From: Planctomycetota bacterium
GTDB lineage: Bacteria; Planctomycetota; UBA1135
Assembly (NCBI GenBank): GCA_008501825.1
Contig: QQUA01000011.1
Coordinates: 109,775-173,774 of the forward strand
DNA: 64,000 bases
Direction: 5' to 3'
The notes below the pieces were generated by a model. It made no database searches. It worked only from the letters and a program-made list of their open reading frames with translations, and was not told the DNA's origin. This document shows, one piece after another, positions 28,529 to 37,003 of the stretch. The position numbers were made by a program, and so were the translations under genes. How positions within the stretch are numbered: the first letter of the stretch is position 1; every line of letters starts with the position of its first letter.

Positions 28529-29275
28529 TCAGGAAGCGGCGCCCTCGCCGAAGGTCTCCTTGGCCATTTTCTGGGCCCGGAGCACCCCACGCTGAAGCGC
28601 CTTGCGAGTCGCTTCCGGACTCATATTCAGGGCTTCAGAAATACTTTGTAGGGATTCTCCCTTCATCTGCCGGCGCAGCAGAGCCTGCTCCTTGGGCCGC
28701 AGGCGAGCCAAGATCAAAGCCATCTGCTCCAGCTCTTCCTGATTGACGATCAAAGAAGGCGGGCTGTGGCCAGCGGCGGTTTGGTAATCCTCCGGCGGGC
28801 CCGATTGGCGCCGGTCTTCGCGCCGCATGCTGGCTCGCAGTCGGCGGCTCTTGTCGGAAGCCTTCCACTGCAAGCGATTGGCAAGATAGTGCCGGAATCG
28901 CCCTTCAGATTCGAATTGAACTTCATTCCAGTCCGGCCACATGTCGCCGAGGACCGAATGCACCAAATCGCCGGTATCGAGATATCGCTTCAACCAAGGC
29001 CTCAGTGAACGCTGGGCCTGGCGGTAAAGATCGACCAAGAAATAGGACAGGAACTCATCTGCAACTTCGTTGTTTTGCAAAGCCACTTTGTGCATGCCGG
29101 CCAGCACGGCGTCCTCCAACTTGGCGCCGCGGCGCAAACGGTACAGCACCATGGCCTGCACGGCCGGCTCCCGCAGGGCCTTTTCCGAGGCGGAACCCAG
29201 TTGGCAACGGGCAAAATCGAGGATTTTGCCCATTTCAATGGTTAACTCATCCGACAGATCAGGCGGCTCGCTCAT
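28529..29275 (-). CDS. ECF-type RNA polymerase sigma factor
   Basis: This is a 248-residue sigma-70-family regulator. Region 2 is recognisable around LRPWLKRYLDTGDLVHSVLGDMWPDW (about 90-120) and region 4 as a helix-turn-helix in LARLRPKEQALLRRQMKGES through LNMSPEATRKALQRGVLRAQ (about 185-235). The N-terminal 80 residues lie ahead of region 2 and are longer than in minimal ECF factors. No anti-sigma gene is next to it; instead a Ser/Thr kinase follows. This sigma-kinase pairing is frequent in Planctomycetota and hints at phospho-control of the sigma factor (inference). Confidence 0.85.
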   Translation of the reverse strand: MSEPPDLSDELTIEMGKILDFARCQLGSASEKALREPAVQAMVLYRLRRGAKLEDAVLAGMHKVALQNNEVADEFLSYFLVDLYRQAQRSLRPWLKRYLDTGDLVHSVLGDMWPDWNEVQFESEGRFRHYLANRLQWKASDKSRRLRASMRREDRRQSGPPEDYQTAAGHSPPSLIVNQEELEQMALILARLRPKEQALLRRQMKGESLQSISEALNMSPEATRKALQRGVLRAQKMAKETFGEGAAS

Positions 29276-29313
29276 TGCAAGAATGGAGAATGCTTGAGGG
29301 GAAGGGAGACGAC

Positions 29314-30216
29314 CTATTCCAGATCAACGGCTCCAGCCTCCCCTTTGGGACAGGAAAATAGACCTGATTTCTGTTTGGACTCCGGCCATAATCCGGCTTT
29401 CTTCAAATCCCGGGCGCAAGGCACCCGGCGCCGGACTTCGCCGATTCGAGCGAAATCCACCTCGGCCAGCAACAAGCCACCGTCGTCCCGCCGGGCGACG
29501 ATCTCCCCGAGGGGATCCACCAGCATGGCGGTCCCGGGAAAGCGCATGAGCTGGCGGCCGAGGCTGGCCTCGCCGGACCGGTTACAGGCCAACAACCACA
29601 TCTGGTTTTCCGCCGCCCGAGCCCGAGCCATCAGCTCGAACACCTCGGTCCGGGGGTGAGGCCATTGGGCCGGAACGACCATCAAATCCGCCTCCTGGTA
29701 AAAAGCCGGCCGAGTGATTTCCGGAAATCGAAGGTCGTAACAAATCAGGCCGAACAGCTTGGCCCACGGCAGCGAAAACAACTCGGGCGCCTCACCGCCG
29801 GCCTGGCACTGACGGCCCTCCCCTGCCGGAGAAAACAGCATTCTTTTGCGGTAAGGACGAAGCGGACCGCCGGGACCCAAGAGATGCAATTCGTTGAAAG
29901 GCTTCGCTCCGCCGCCTCCCGGCGCCGAGCCCACCACGTGCAGGTCCAGGTCGCGAGCTCGGCGATGCACGGTTTCCAAAGCCTCCTCGCTGGCCTGGCG
30001 ATCCTGATCGGAAAAACTCGGCAAAAAGGAAGTCGGCCATTTTTCCGGCAATAGCAAAAGACGGGCGCCGGCGGCGGCGGCCTGATCCACGGCTTTCAAA
30101 ACCTCTTGGGTGTTTTGTTGCACCTCGCCAGGGCGGACGTCGAAGGGAAAGGCGGCCACCAGGACTGGCGCAGAGTCGAATTGCGAGGAATTCATGGCTT
30201 GGTCGGGCTGGGGCAT
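29314..30216 (-). CDS. carbon-nitrogen hydrolase (nitrilase superfamily)
   Basis: The 300-residue protein contains the full E-K-C triad of the nitrilase superfamily: Glu in LLLPEKWPTSFL, Lys in PYRKRMLFSP and Cys in GLICYDLRFPE. These enzymes hydrolyse C-N bonds of amides or omega-amides (Nit2-type) in the cytoplasm. The YDLRFPE context resembles the Nit1/Nit2 and omega-amidase branch, but the substrate is not determined. ATG 30216 is used; ATG 30195 would shorten it by seven residues, and neither has a strong ribosome site. It is upstream of the sigma factor gene by 38 bases. Confidence 0.85.
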   Translation of the reverse strand: MPQPDQAMNSSQFDSAPVLVAAFPFDVRPGEVQQNTQEVLKAVDQAAAAGARLLLLPEKWPTSFLPSFSDQDRQASEEALETVHRRARDLDLHVVGSAPGGGGAKPFNELHLLGPGGPLRPYRKRMLFSPAGEGRQCQAGGEAPELFSLPWAKLFGLICYDLRFPEITRPAFYQEADLMVVPAQWPHPRTEVFELMARARAAENQMWLLACNRSGEASLGRQLMRFPGTAMLVDPLGEIVARRDDGGLLLAEVDFARIGEVRRRVPCARDLKKAGLWPESKQKSGLFSCPKGEAGAVDLE

Positions 30217-30341
30217 GGACGACCAGGCCCCAGTCGCTATCCTATTCCGCCCAGAATCTCACGGGCGACCTTGGCCTGTGAGTCGCGGAAACCCGCCCAC
30301 CTCAGCGGCGGCTACCCGTGCAGGAAGCTGAGGAAGACTGT

Positions 30342-30417
<76 letters not shown>

Positions 30418-30462
30418 ATTCCTCGATCGCCCTTCCGAACTCTGAGCCGAGGGAATCTAACC

Positions 30463-31206
30463 ATGAGAATGCATAAGATCTTCGCCGTCATGGTGGGGGT
30501 CGCTCTGGCCGGCTTGTTCGCCGCCATGGGCACCGGCTTGTCCGGCATGGGTGCGATCGACCCCTCCGGCCTGGACGCTCACCGGCGCTTCGCCCTTGGC
30601 GGCTCGATTCTGGTGGTCATGGTGCACTCGCTGGTATTCGTCTACATGATCGGCACCGGCCGGGCGATCAAAGACGCAGTCCGCGACCACGGCATCGAAG
30701 CGCGCTATTACGAGATTCACAAGCGATATAAATGGCAGGCCGCCCCTTGGGCTCTCAGTTGCGCCACCCTTGGCGTGGCCACCCCGGTACTCGGGGGTGT
30801 CGCCGAATCGGCCATGGCCGGGACCTGGCTTCATCCGTTGCTGGCGGTCATCAGCCTGGTGGCGAACTTCTTCGGCTTGCCGGCGGAATATCGAACCATC
30901 AAAGAAAATGGCAAGCTTTTGGACAAGGTGGCGGAGGTCACCGCCGAAGTCAACCGCGACAAGATCGAACGTGGGGAAGATCCGGCCCCACCGCTTAGTC
31001 CTTTGACCCCTGCCGGTTGGAATTTGGTTTGGGCCGGCAGCGCCTGGTTGCCCTGGCTTTACATCCGCTTCGTCATGGGAAGAAGCGACTTGACTCCGTG
31101 GCCCTTCGCTTTGATTTCCGCTTTTGCCTTATTCGGCTGGTTTCGCAACCGCGGCCCCTTGGTTTCCCCTACGGCTGAGGATCCTCCTGCGGGGGAAGGC
31201 TCTTAA
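30463..31206 (+). CDS. polytopic membrane protein of unknown function
   Basis: The 247-residue protein has about five or six hydrophobic segments: residues 5-25, 45-68, 95-120, 125-145, 185-205 and 213-230. It contains AHRRFALGGSILVVMVHSLVFVYMIGTG and the charged loop VRDHGIEARYYEIHKRYKWQ. No catalytic motif or known family is recognised. The histidines in the membrane region (MVHSL, DAHRR) could bind a cofactor, but this is speculative. ATG 30463 has GAGGGAATC upstream; the reading that begins inside the tRNA is rejected. It overlaps the convergent TPR lipoprotein gene by 38 bases. Confidence 0.7.
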   Translation: MRMHKIFAVMVGVALAGLFAAMGTGLSGMGAIDPSGLDAHRRFALGGSILVVMVHSLVFVYMIGTGRAIKDAVRDHGIEARYYEIHKRYKWQAAPWALSCATLGVATPVLGGVAESAMAGTWLHPLLAVISLVANFFGLPAEYRTIKENGKLLDKVAEVTAEVNRDKIERGEDPAPPLSPLTPAGWNLVWAGSAWLPWLYIRFVMGRSDLTPWPFALISAFALFGWFRNRGPLVSPTAEDPPAGEGS

Positions 31207-32404
31207 ACCGTTCGGCGGCGTCCTTGTAATCGCCGGCATGGCGTAGCGTTTCCGCCAACTTGATCCGATAAGTTTCCTGATCTCCGCTTTGGCGGGCTTC
31301 GATGGCTTGCTGATAAGCCACTTCGGCCTTTTCGATGCGTTCGGCCAATTCGCGATAACGCCGGGGCACGTCTTCATAATCCGGATCGCCGATTTCCACC
31401 AGAATGCTGCCGTAGAGCTGGTGCGCCCGAACCACCTGGTTATCCAATTCGCAGGCCAATCCCAAGATGTAGCGCTGCTCGTTGAACTTCATTTTCAGCG
31501 CTTCGGTCAAGATCACCGCTTCCCCTTCGATGCTTTCGCCGGCCAAATTCATGGCCTCCTGAACGTGGAAGCGGGCTTCGTCGATTCGCCCTCCGCGAAT
31601 GAAAATGTCGGCATCGGTGAGGTGTTTGCGAGCGGTCAGTTCCGCCTCCACCGCTGCCAACTGCCCTTGGACCACGGCATCGCCGGGCTTGAGGCGATCG
31701 GCTTCCCGTAGCGCCAGCCAAGCCGGGCCGGGCATGCCCAAGCGCAGATAAAGTTCGCCGAGACGTTGGCTTTCCGCGGCGACTTCGGCACTCAAGCGCT
31801 CCAACAATTCACCGGCGCGGCTTTGCTTGCCCCAATGGCTGGCGGAATGCATGAACGCGGTTCGGGCCCGAAGCTCATTGCCGGAACGAAGCTCCTGCAA
31901 GCCCAAAAAGTAGAGCCGCTCGCCGAGATCGAATTCCAACTGGGCCCGATGCCGGGCTCGCGCTTCCCATTCCACCGCCGATTCGTTGCTCGGATCCCAC
32001 TCCACCGCCAGGGAAAACAGCGCCAAAGCCTCAGCCGGCTTTTCCTGCTCGAACAGAGCCTGGCCCCGGCGGGTGAATTGCACCGCCAACTCCCGGGCCG
32101 CCCGCTGCCGCAGTTCCGCCGTCAAAGCCATGTTCGGCAGCAATTGATCGGCGACGTCCAAATAACCCAAGGCTTCTTGCGGATGATCCAGATGGATCTG
32201 CTGGCGGGCTTCCTCCGCCACGATGCGATAGCGAGTTTGGGCGATTTTCAGATCCAGGTCCGGATCGGAACCCTCCGCGGCCTGATACGCCGCCAGGGCC
32301 TCAATGAAGCGACCGGTGCGGTAGAGGCGGTCCCCGTCCTGGAGGCTTTCGGATTGGCACGAGGCCAAAAGCACCAGACAGGTCAGCAGGAGCGGAAGGC
32401 GCAT
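31169..32404 (-). CDS. TPR-repeat lipoprotein
   Basis: The 411-residue protein starts with a lipoprotein signal peptide (LVLLASC, Cys at about 16). The rest is alpha-helical with TPR-like units such as DRLYRTGRFIEALAAYQAAE and QALFEQEKPAEALALFSLAV. A distinct element, HLTDADIFIRGGRIDEARFH, sits two-thirds along. It is likely anchored in the periplasm or outer membrane as a protein-interaction scaffold; the partner is unknown. It lies downstream of lptG, with a 220-base gap that holds a possible small ORF. Confidence 0.75.
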   Translation of the reverse strand: MRLPLLLTCLVLLASCQSESLQDGDRLYRTGRFIEALAAYQAAEGSDPDLDLKIAQTRYRIVAEEARQQIHLDHPQEALGYLDVADQLLPNMALTAELRQRAARELAVQFTRRGQALFEQEKPAEALALFSLAVEWDPSNESAVEWEARARHRAQLEFDLGERLYFLGLQELRSGNELRARTAFMHSASHWGKQSRAGELLERLSAEVAAESQRLGELYLRLGMPGPAWLALREADRLKPGDAVVQGQLAAVEAELTARKHLTDADIFIRGGRIDEARFHVQEAMNLAGESIEGEAVILTEALKMKFNEQRYILGLACELDNQVVRAHQLYGSILVEIGDPDYEDVPRRYRELAERIEKAEVAYQQAIEARQSGDQETYRIKLAETLRHAGDYKDAAERFKSLPPQEDPQP

Positions 32405-32498
32405 GACCCTATTCTGACGTCGGCGGCCGCCGGCTTCCTGCGGGAATTTTCCAGGAAGACGGTGACATGCTCCGGTTGTGAGGCCAGCCTGAAGCCGG

Positions 32499-32624
32499 TC
32501 AAGGCCGGGCCCGGAGCCGGTAGAGCTGGCCGGCCACGTTGTCAGGGAAGTCGATTTCCTGGCTGGTGATGCAGTCCCGAAGTCCTAAGTGAAGCTTGAA
32601 TAGAGCCACCTCTTTGCCTTCCAT
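32499..32624 (-). CDS. possible small protein of 41 residues downstream of lptG
   Basis: An ATG directly abuts the lptG stop (TAGATG, ATG at 32622-32624) and opens 41 codons to a TGA at 32499. The product begins MEGKEVALFKLHLGLRDC and ends QLYRLRARP, is charged and has no signal peptide. The immediate stop-start junction would allow translational re-initiation. It may equally be a chance frame, since no ribosome site or homologue can be shown here. Confidence 0.3.
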   Translation of the reverse strand: MEGKEVALFKLHLGLRDCITSQEIDFPDNVAGQLYRLRARP

Positions 32625-33728
32625 CTAAGTAGCCAAGCGATCCTGCACCCGAATTCCGAGAGCCAAACAAAGCATCAAGGCGCCGGCGCCGCCGAAGAAG
32701 GGAGACAGGACGCCGCGGCCGCCTAGATCCCGCAGCAGGAAATCGGCGACAAAGTAAAAGGCGCACAGCAAAAGGCCGGTGCCCACCCCTTCCAAAGCCG
32801 ATCCTTTTTCAAACCGAAGCACGAAAGGCAAGCCCAAGAGCAACAGCACCAGCGGCACCAGGGGAGCGGTCCACCAGGCATAACTCAAGGTGGCGGCCAA
32901 GCGATGATCGGGATCCCGGAGGCGGAGAATGCGCAACTGTCCGAGCGAAAGATCCAAAGGACTGACTTGGCCGAAATAGGCGAGCACCAAATCGGCGGGC
33001 CGCAAGCCGGGGTGATACCAAGTATGGACCGGCTCTTCGCCCAACCCGCCGGTCACCAAACGGCCGCCTTGAAGCGACCAGGACGCCCCTAACCAAGTCG
33101 CGGTTTCCGCCAACATCAACCGCGGTTCCCCGGCCGGCCCGCGGCTATAAACCTCCAGGCCTTCAATTTTGGGCAGGCGATCCGCTTCCTCTCCGAATTG
33201 CAAACCCAATTCGGTGCCGGGATCGAAGCGTCCGGCAAGCAAACGAACGTCGCCCTCGCCTCGGGCCCAAAGATCCACCAAAGTCCAACTGCGCTGATGA
33301 AACAGCCGCCGCATCAAGGCTTCCCGGGGAGCCGCCCACCGTGGCAGGATGGCTTCCCGAATTTCCATGACTCCCAAAGCCAAGGTGAAAGCGGCGACGT
33401 AAATCGGCACGAAGGCCCGCAGGGTCGGTCGTCCGGCGGTCAACATCGGAGTCCATTCCCGCGCCCGGGCCAAATGCATCACCGTGGCCATTCCGGCCAG
33501 CAACAAAATATAAGGAGCGAACTGAACCAACAGAAAAGGCAAGTTCAACAGATAAAAACGCAACACCTGCCCGCCGACCGCGCCATAGAGTTGGGAAGAC
33601 TCCCCCAATTCATCGCCGTGCCCAATCAAATCCAACACCGTAATCAGGCCCAGAAAACCGAAAGCCAAGACGAGGCAGTAAGCGAGGAAAACTCGCAGGA
33701 CGTAACGATCCAGGGTGCGCAAGATCAC
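32625..33728 (-). CDS. lptG: LPS export permease LptG-like (YjgP/YjgQ family)
   Basis: The 367-residue inner-membrane protein has three N-terminal and three C-terminal membrane helices flanking a periplasmic beta-rich domain. The conserved start TLDRYVLRVFLAYCLVLAFGF matches the LptF/LptG family, which with LptB2C extracts lipopolysaccharide from the inner membrane. The start is GTG 33728, overlapping the lptF stop by four bases (GTGA); the longer 454-residue reading inside lptF is rejected. Its presence implies an outer membrane with LPS-like lipid. Confidence 0.85.
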   Translation of the reverse strand: MILRTLDRYVLRVFLAYCLVLAFGFLGLITVLDLIGHGDELGESSQLYGAVGGQVLRFYLLNLPFLLVQFAPYILLLAGMATVMHLARAREWTPMLTAGRPTLRAFVPIYVAAFTLALGVMEIREAILPRWAAPREALMRRLFHQRSWTLVDLWARGEGDVRLLAGRFDPGTELGLQFGEEADRLPKIEGLEVYSRGPAGEPRLMLAETATWLGASWSLQGGRLVTGGLGEEPVHTWYHPGLRPADLVLAYFGQVSPLDLSLGQLRILRLRDPDHRLAATLSYAWWTAPLVPLVLLLLGLPFVLRFEKGSALEGVGTGLLLCAFYFVADFLLRDLGGRGVLSPFFGGAGALMLCLALGIRVQDRLAT

Positions 33729-34948
33729 GACGGCCTCCGCCAGATGCCAAGAAGGATCAATACCGTCAAGATGCCGGCCACCGGCAACCAGGCGGCGGGC
33801 AAGGCATCCAATTGACCGTTCTTTTCCAGTCCATCGCCGAGATAAAACAACGGGAAGAACACGCCGAGTACAACGGCAAAGGCGGCGGCGAAGGCGGTCA
33901 ACATGCCGCCGCGGCGCAGGCGCCAGCCCAAGACCGCGCCGACCAAGGCCAAAGGAATCGCAGCGACCGCCATACTCAGCCGGCGCCACAAGGTATAGCG
34001 ATAACGTCCGATCACCCGGGCTTTCAGTTGTTCTTCCTGCAGCTTGCGCCTTAAATCGGCGGAGCGGAAGTCATCCGCTTTCTTGGCGTCATCCTGCCGT
34101 TCTCCCAATTGGTTCAAATCCAAAGCCAGAGTCGTCACTCCCGGAGTTTTGGCCGACCATGCCGCCGGTTCTTCGGTGGCTGACTGAGGGGGCTCGCTAA
34201 AAGTACTCATCCCGTGCAAGGCGAAAATCAAGCGTCGCTCCTGCAAGGTCATCGAAGCGCGATCGGCCCGGACTCGAACCAAACCCAAAGTCGACGGCTC
34301 CTTTTCCGAATCGGTTTCTTTTTGCCGGGCTTTGACCGAAGATCGGTTTTTGCCCCGCTTTTCGCTCGCTTTCTTCGGTTGATCGACTCCGGGATCACCG
34401 GGATAGACCCCAACCGGTTCCTGTTCATTCAAATACAAAATGACGTCCTGAAAATCGCCGTTTCGATTGCGCCCGTGCCAAGTGAGGTGCAAACCTCGAA
34501 AGTGCAATTCGCTGGCGCCCGGATTGGTGTTTTCCAAAGCGGCGAAGCGCAAGCGATAAGACAAGTTGCGCATGCGGGTATACAAATCGGGCAGCCATTG
34601 GGCGGAAAGTGGATACACCATGAGAGCGACCAGCAAGCCGGCCAATACCGCCGGTCCTAACAAACGAACCGGGCGCACGCCGGCGGCGCGCAGCACCATA
34701 TCCTCGCCGTCCGCCGCCATGCGACCATAGGTCAGCACCGAAGCGGTCAATAAGGAAACCGGAATCAAGTAAGGCAGAGCGTTGCCGACCAGCAGAGGGA
34801 TCAACGAAAGCGGAACCCAAATCGGAGCGCCTTGGCTTTTGGAAGAAGCCTGCACGGCGGCTCCCAAGGTCACCAAAAAAGTGATCCCTCCCAAAACCAT
34901 CAACAGATGGCCGGCGATTTCTTTGAAGTAGGCGCGAGCAAGAATCAC
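33725..34948 (-). CDS. lptF: LPS export permease LptF-like (YjgP/YjgQ family)
   Basis: The 407-residue protein has the same family layout as LptG: helices at about 10-35, 45-75, 95-115, then a periplasmic domain (about 130-300), then three helices at about 315-400. An unusually charged insert, KKASEKRGKNRSSVKARQKE, lies in the middle and lengthens the protein beyond the usual 360 residues. It is first in the lptF-lptG operon and its start is only 40 bases from the divergent kinase-like gene, so the two promoters must overlap. Confidence 0.85.
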   Translation of the reverse strand: MILARAYFKEIAGHLLMVLGGITFLVTLGAAVQASSKSQGAPIWVPLSLIPLLVGNALPYLIPVSLLTASVLTYGRMAADGEDMVLRAAGVRPVRLLGPAVLAGLLVALMVYPLSAQWLPDLYTRMRNLSYRLRFAALENTNPGASELHFRGLHLTWHGRNRNGDFQDVILYLNEQEPVGVYPGDPGVDQPKKASEKRGKNRSSVKARQKETDSEKEPSTLGLVRVRADRASMTLQERRLIFALHGMSTFSEPPQSATEEPAAWSAKTPGVTTLALDLNQLGERQDDAKKADDFRSADLRRKLQEEQLKARVIGRYRYTLWRRLSMAVAAIPLALVGAVLGWRLRRGGMLTAFAAAFAVVLGVFFPLFYLGDGLEKNGQLDALPAAWLPVAGILTVLILLGIWRRPS

Positions 34949-34988
34949 GGCAATGGCTTCGGCCGGCGCAGCTTAGCAGGGCCGGGCT

Positions 34989-36452
34989 ATGCTCTCGGCA
35001 ACTCCCTTGGAACAGCTCCACCGGCAAAACCTCGACTGGCTAAGGGCGAAGGGATCCCAGCTTTCGCCCCGGGAGCCGCGATTGGCCGCTTGCTGGCAAG
35101 CCGCTTTGGATGGTGCCGGCGAAGTGTTGCGGCTGAGTCCGGGCCGCACGGTTCTGCGGCTTTCATTGGACGAAGTTCCTTGGGTTTTCAAAATCCACCA
35201 TCCCCGGCGGGCAGGCGAAGCTTGGCGCAATCGCTTGCGCACTCCGCCAGCCCTTCGGGAGGCGGCCGTCGCGGATCGTTTGCGGCAACGGGGACTGGGC
35301 CTGCCTCAACCCTGGTTGGCCGAATGTCCGGCGCCGGGCTTGGCCTGGCTGGCCCGTCCCTGGGTGGACGGTTCGCCCTTGACCGAGCTGCTTCCCGAGC
35401 AAACCGAATGGGCAGGAAGGGAATTGGCCGGCTTGCATCGGGCCGGCTGGTCCGATCCGGATCTCCTCAGCCAAGACCTCTTGGTCTCGGAAGGAAGGCT
35501 GTTACCCCTCGACCTCGGCCAAGCCCGTTGCAGCACCGGTCCGGCTCCGAACTTGGCCCAACGGGCGGACTTGCTGTTGCTGCTGGCGGCTATGAGTCCC
35601 CGGCAAGCGGCGGCCGCCGCCCCTCGGCTCCTGCAAGGCCACGGCCGGGCCGGCGGCGAGATTTGGCCCTTGGAAGCTTTGCTGGCCGACGCCGCCTGCG
35701 ACCGGCGCTTGAGCGCTTGGCGCCGAAGCCGGAGGGCCTTTCGCACCAACCGGGATTTCCTCCAAGATCGTGGCAGTCACCGCCGGCGCAACTTTCCGCC
35801 GCCGGAACAGGAGCCGCCGCCCTTGGCCGATGGCTCGCGAACCGCGGTTCGGATTGGGGAACGGTGGGTGGAAAAACGCTACGCCCGCTCCGATTTTCTG
35901 GGGCGCTGGCGTTCCCGCCTCGGTTGGGGCCCGGGCCGGCGGGCGTTTCGCGGTTTGTATCTATTGGAAGTGCTCGAAATTCCGGCGGTCCAGGCGTGGG
36001 CTTATCAGCAAGAACGCCAACCGGCCGACGGTCAAGCCGGCGAACGGCTGTGGACCGGCCGAAGCCGGCTGGCGCCGTGTGATCGGGCTTCGCTGCCAGC
36101 CATCGCCACTTGGCTCGGCCGCTTGCACCGCTCCGGCTTCGGTTTCCGGGATCCGAAACCGGAAAACTTCCTGCTCGGGGAGCACGGACCGGTTTTGGTC
36201 GATGCCGACGGCTTGCGGCGACGCCCCAAGCCTCGGGATCTGGCCCGGTTGCTGGCGGAAGTCGACTTTCAAGATGCCTCCCTGCTTCAAAAGCTTTGGC
36301 AGCATTACCTCGCCGCTTTAGGGGAACAGTTTCCGCCAGGGAAGGCGGCGGTGGAGCGCTGGACCCGGCGATTCCGCCGGCGCTTGCAACAGCGTCAAGC
36401 CTCGACGTCCACGTCCTTGGAAGAAGCCGGCGGCAATAACCGCTGCCAATAA
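34989..36452 (+). CDS. tandem two-domain LPS-kinase-like protein (WaaP/KdkA-type fold)
   Basis: The 487-residue protein appears to hold two protein-kinase-like domains. The N-terminal one (about 45-200) has a lysine strand PWVFKIHHP, a catalytic-loop-like DPDLLSQDLL and LLPLDLGQA in place of DFG. The C-terminal one (about 285-470) has WVEKRYARSD, GFGFRDPKPENFLL and PVLVDADGLRRR, close to Kdo or heptose kinases (WaaP/KdkA/RfaY). Such enzymes phosphorylate LPS core sugars. The position beside lptFG fits that role. Whether both lobes are active is not known. The end overlaps the convergent GNAT gene by 58 bases. Confidence 0.72.
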   Translation: MLSATPLEQLHRQNLDWLRAKGSQLSPREPRLAACWQAALDGAGEVLRLSPGRTVLRLSLDEVPWVFKIHHPRRAGEAWRNRLRTPPALREAAVADRLRQRGLGLPQPWLAECPAPGLAWLARPWVDGSPLTELLPEQTEWAGRELAGLHRAGWSDPDLLSQDLLVSEGRLLPLDLGQARCSTGPAPNLAQRADLLLLLAAMSPRQAAAAAPRLLQGHGRAGGEIWPLEALLADAACDRRLSAWRRSRRAFRTNRDFLQDRGSHRRRNFPPPEQEPPPLADGSRTAVRIGERWVEKRYARSDFLGRWRSRLGWGPGRRAFRGLYLLEVLEIPAVQAWAYQQERQPADGQAGERLWTGRSRLAPCDRASLPAIATWLGRLHRSGFGFRDPKPENFLLGEHGPVLVDADGLRRRPKPRDLARLLAEVDFQDASLLQKLWQHYLAALGEQFPPGKAAVERWTRRFRRRLQQRQASTSTSLEEAGGNNRCQ

Positions 36453-36916
36453 GCCACGTCCACCCAGCGGTCGAACTTGCGACCGATCTCACGGAAGTGA
36501 GCGACCTTTTCGAAGCCGAATTTTTCGACCAAAGCAATGCTGACCGGATTGGGAAGGGCAATGCCCCCAACCACGGCATGAATCTGCAACCGAGTCAAAT
36601 GTTCCAATAAGGCGGCGAACAATTGGGAACCGATGCCGCGGCCATGGGCTTCCGCTTGCACGTAAACCGAAGCTTCTACCGAACGCGCATAAGCTTGCCG
36701 GCTTTTCCAAGGCGTCGCGAAGGCAAAACCCAATAACTCGCCTTGTTGTTCAAACACCAACCAAGGTAATCGGTGGCATCGGACCTCGGCTAAACGTTCG
36801 GCCATGACTTCGGCATCGGGAGCTTCGGTTTCGAAGCTGGCCGAACTTTCGCGAACGAAACCGCCGTACAAAGCGGCCAGGGCCGCCGCGTCTTCAGCGA
36901 CCGCCGGGCGAATCAT
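36395..36916 (-). CDS. GNAT-family N-acetyltransferase (phosphinothricin/MnaT-like)
   Basis: The 173-residue protein starts MIRPAVAEDAAALAALYGGF and has SVYVQAEAHGRGIGSQLFAA, the Q/R-x-x-G-x-G/A acetyl-CoA loop of GNAT enzymes. It then has PNPVSIALVEKFGFEKVAHFREIGRKF, typical of the PAT/YncA subgroup that acetylates phosphinothricin, methionine sulfone or related amines. Its physiological acceptor is unknown. It lies downstream of the DoxX gene across a 12-base tandem repeat block. Confidence 0.85.
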   Translation of the reverse strand: MIRPAVAEDAAALAALYGGFVRESSASFETEAPDAEVMAERLAEVRCHRLPWLVFEQQGELLGFAFATPWKSRQAYARSVEASVYVQAEAHGRGIGSQLFAALLEHLTRLQIHAVVGGIALPNPVSIALVEKFGFEKVAHFREIGRKFDRWVDVAYWQRLLPPASSKDVDVEA

Positions 36917-36931
36917 TTGCTTTCCAATGGG

Positions 36932-37003
36932 CCGATTTATTCCCCGATTTATTCCCTGATTTATGCCCCGCTTTATTCCCCGATTTATTCCCTGGTTTAT
37001 GCC
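36932..37003. repeat. six tandem 12-base repeats between DoxX and GNAT genes
   Basis: Six head-to-tail 12-base units run from 36932 to 37003. They are CCGATTTATTCC (three exact copies: 36932, 36944, 36980), CTGATTTATGCC (36956), CCGCTTTATTCC (36968) and CTGGTTTATGCC (36992). The variants form a 36-base super-period. On the minus strand each unit carries TAA in one frame, so the array is a string of stop codons after the DoxX end, which overlaps the last unit. Slippage is the likely origin. Confidence 0.9.

Noticed and set aside
30311..30322. 12-base match (GCTACCCGTGCA) also at 52373-52384, a possible att site pair
   Set aside because: The match is short, lies upstream of the tRNA and not at its 3' end, and the enclosed genes are mostly housekeeping, so an island between them is not supported.
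36932..37003. CRISPR-like array
   Set aside because: Units are 12 bases with no spacers, far too short for CRISPR, and no cas genes are present.
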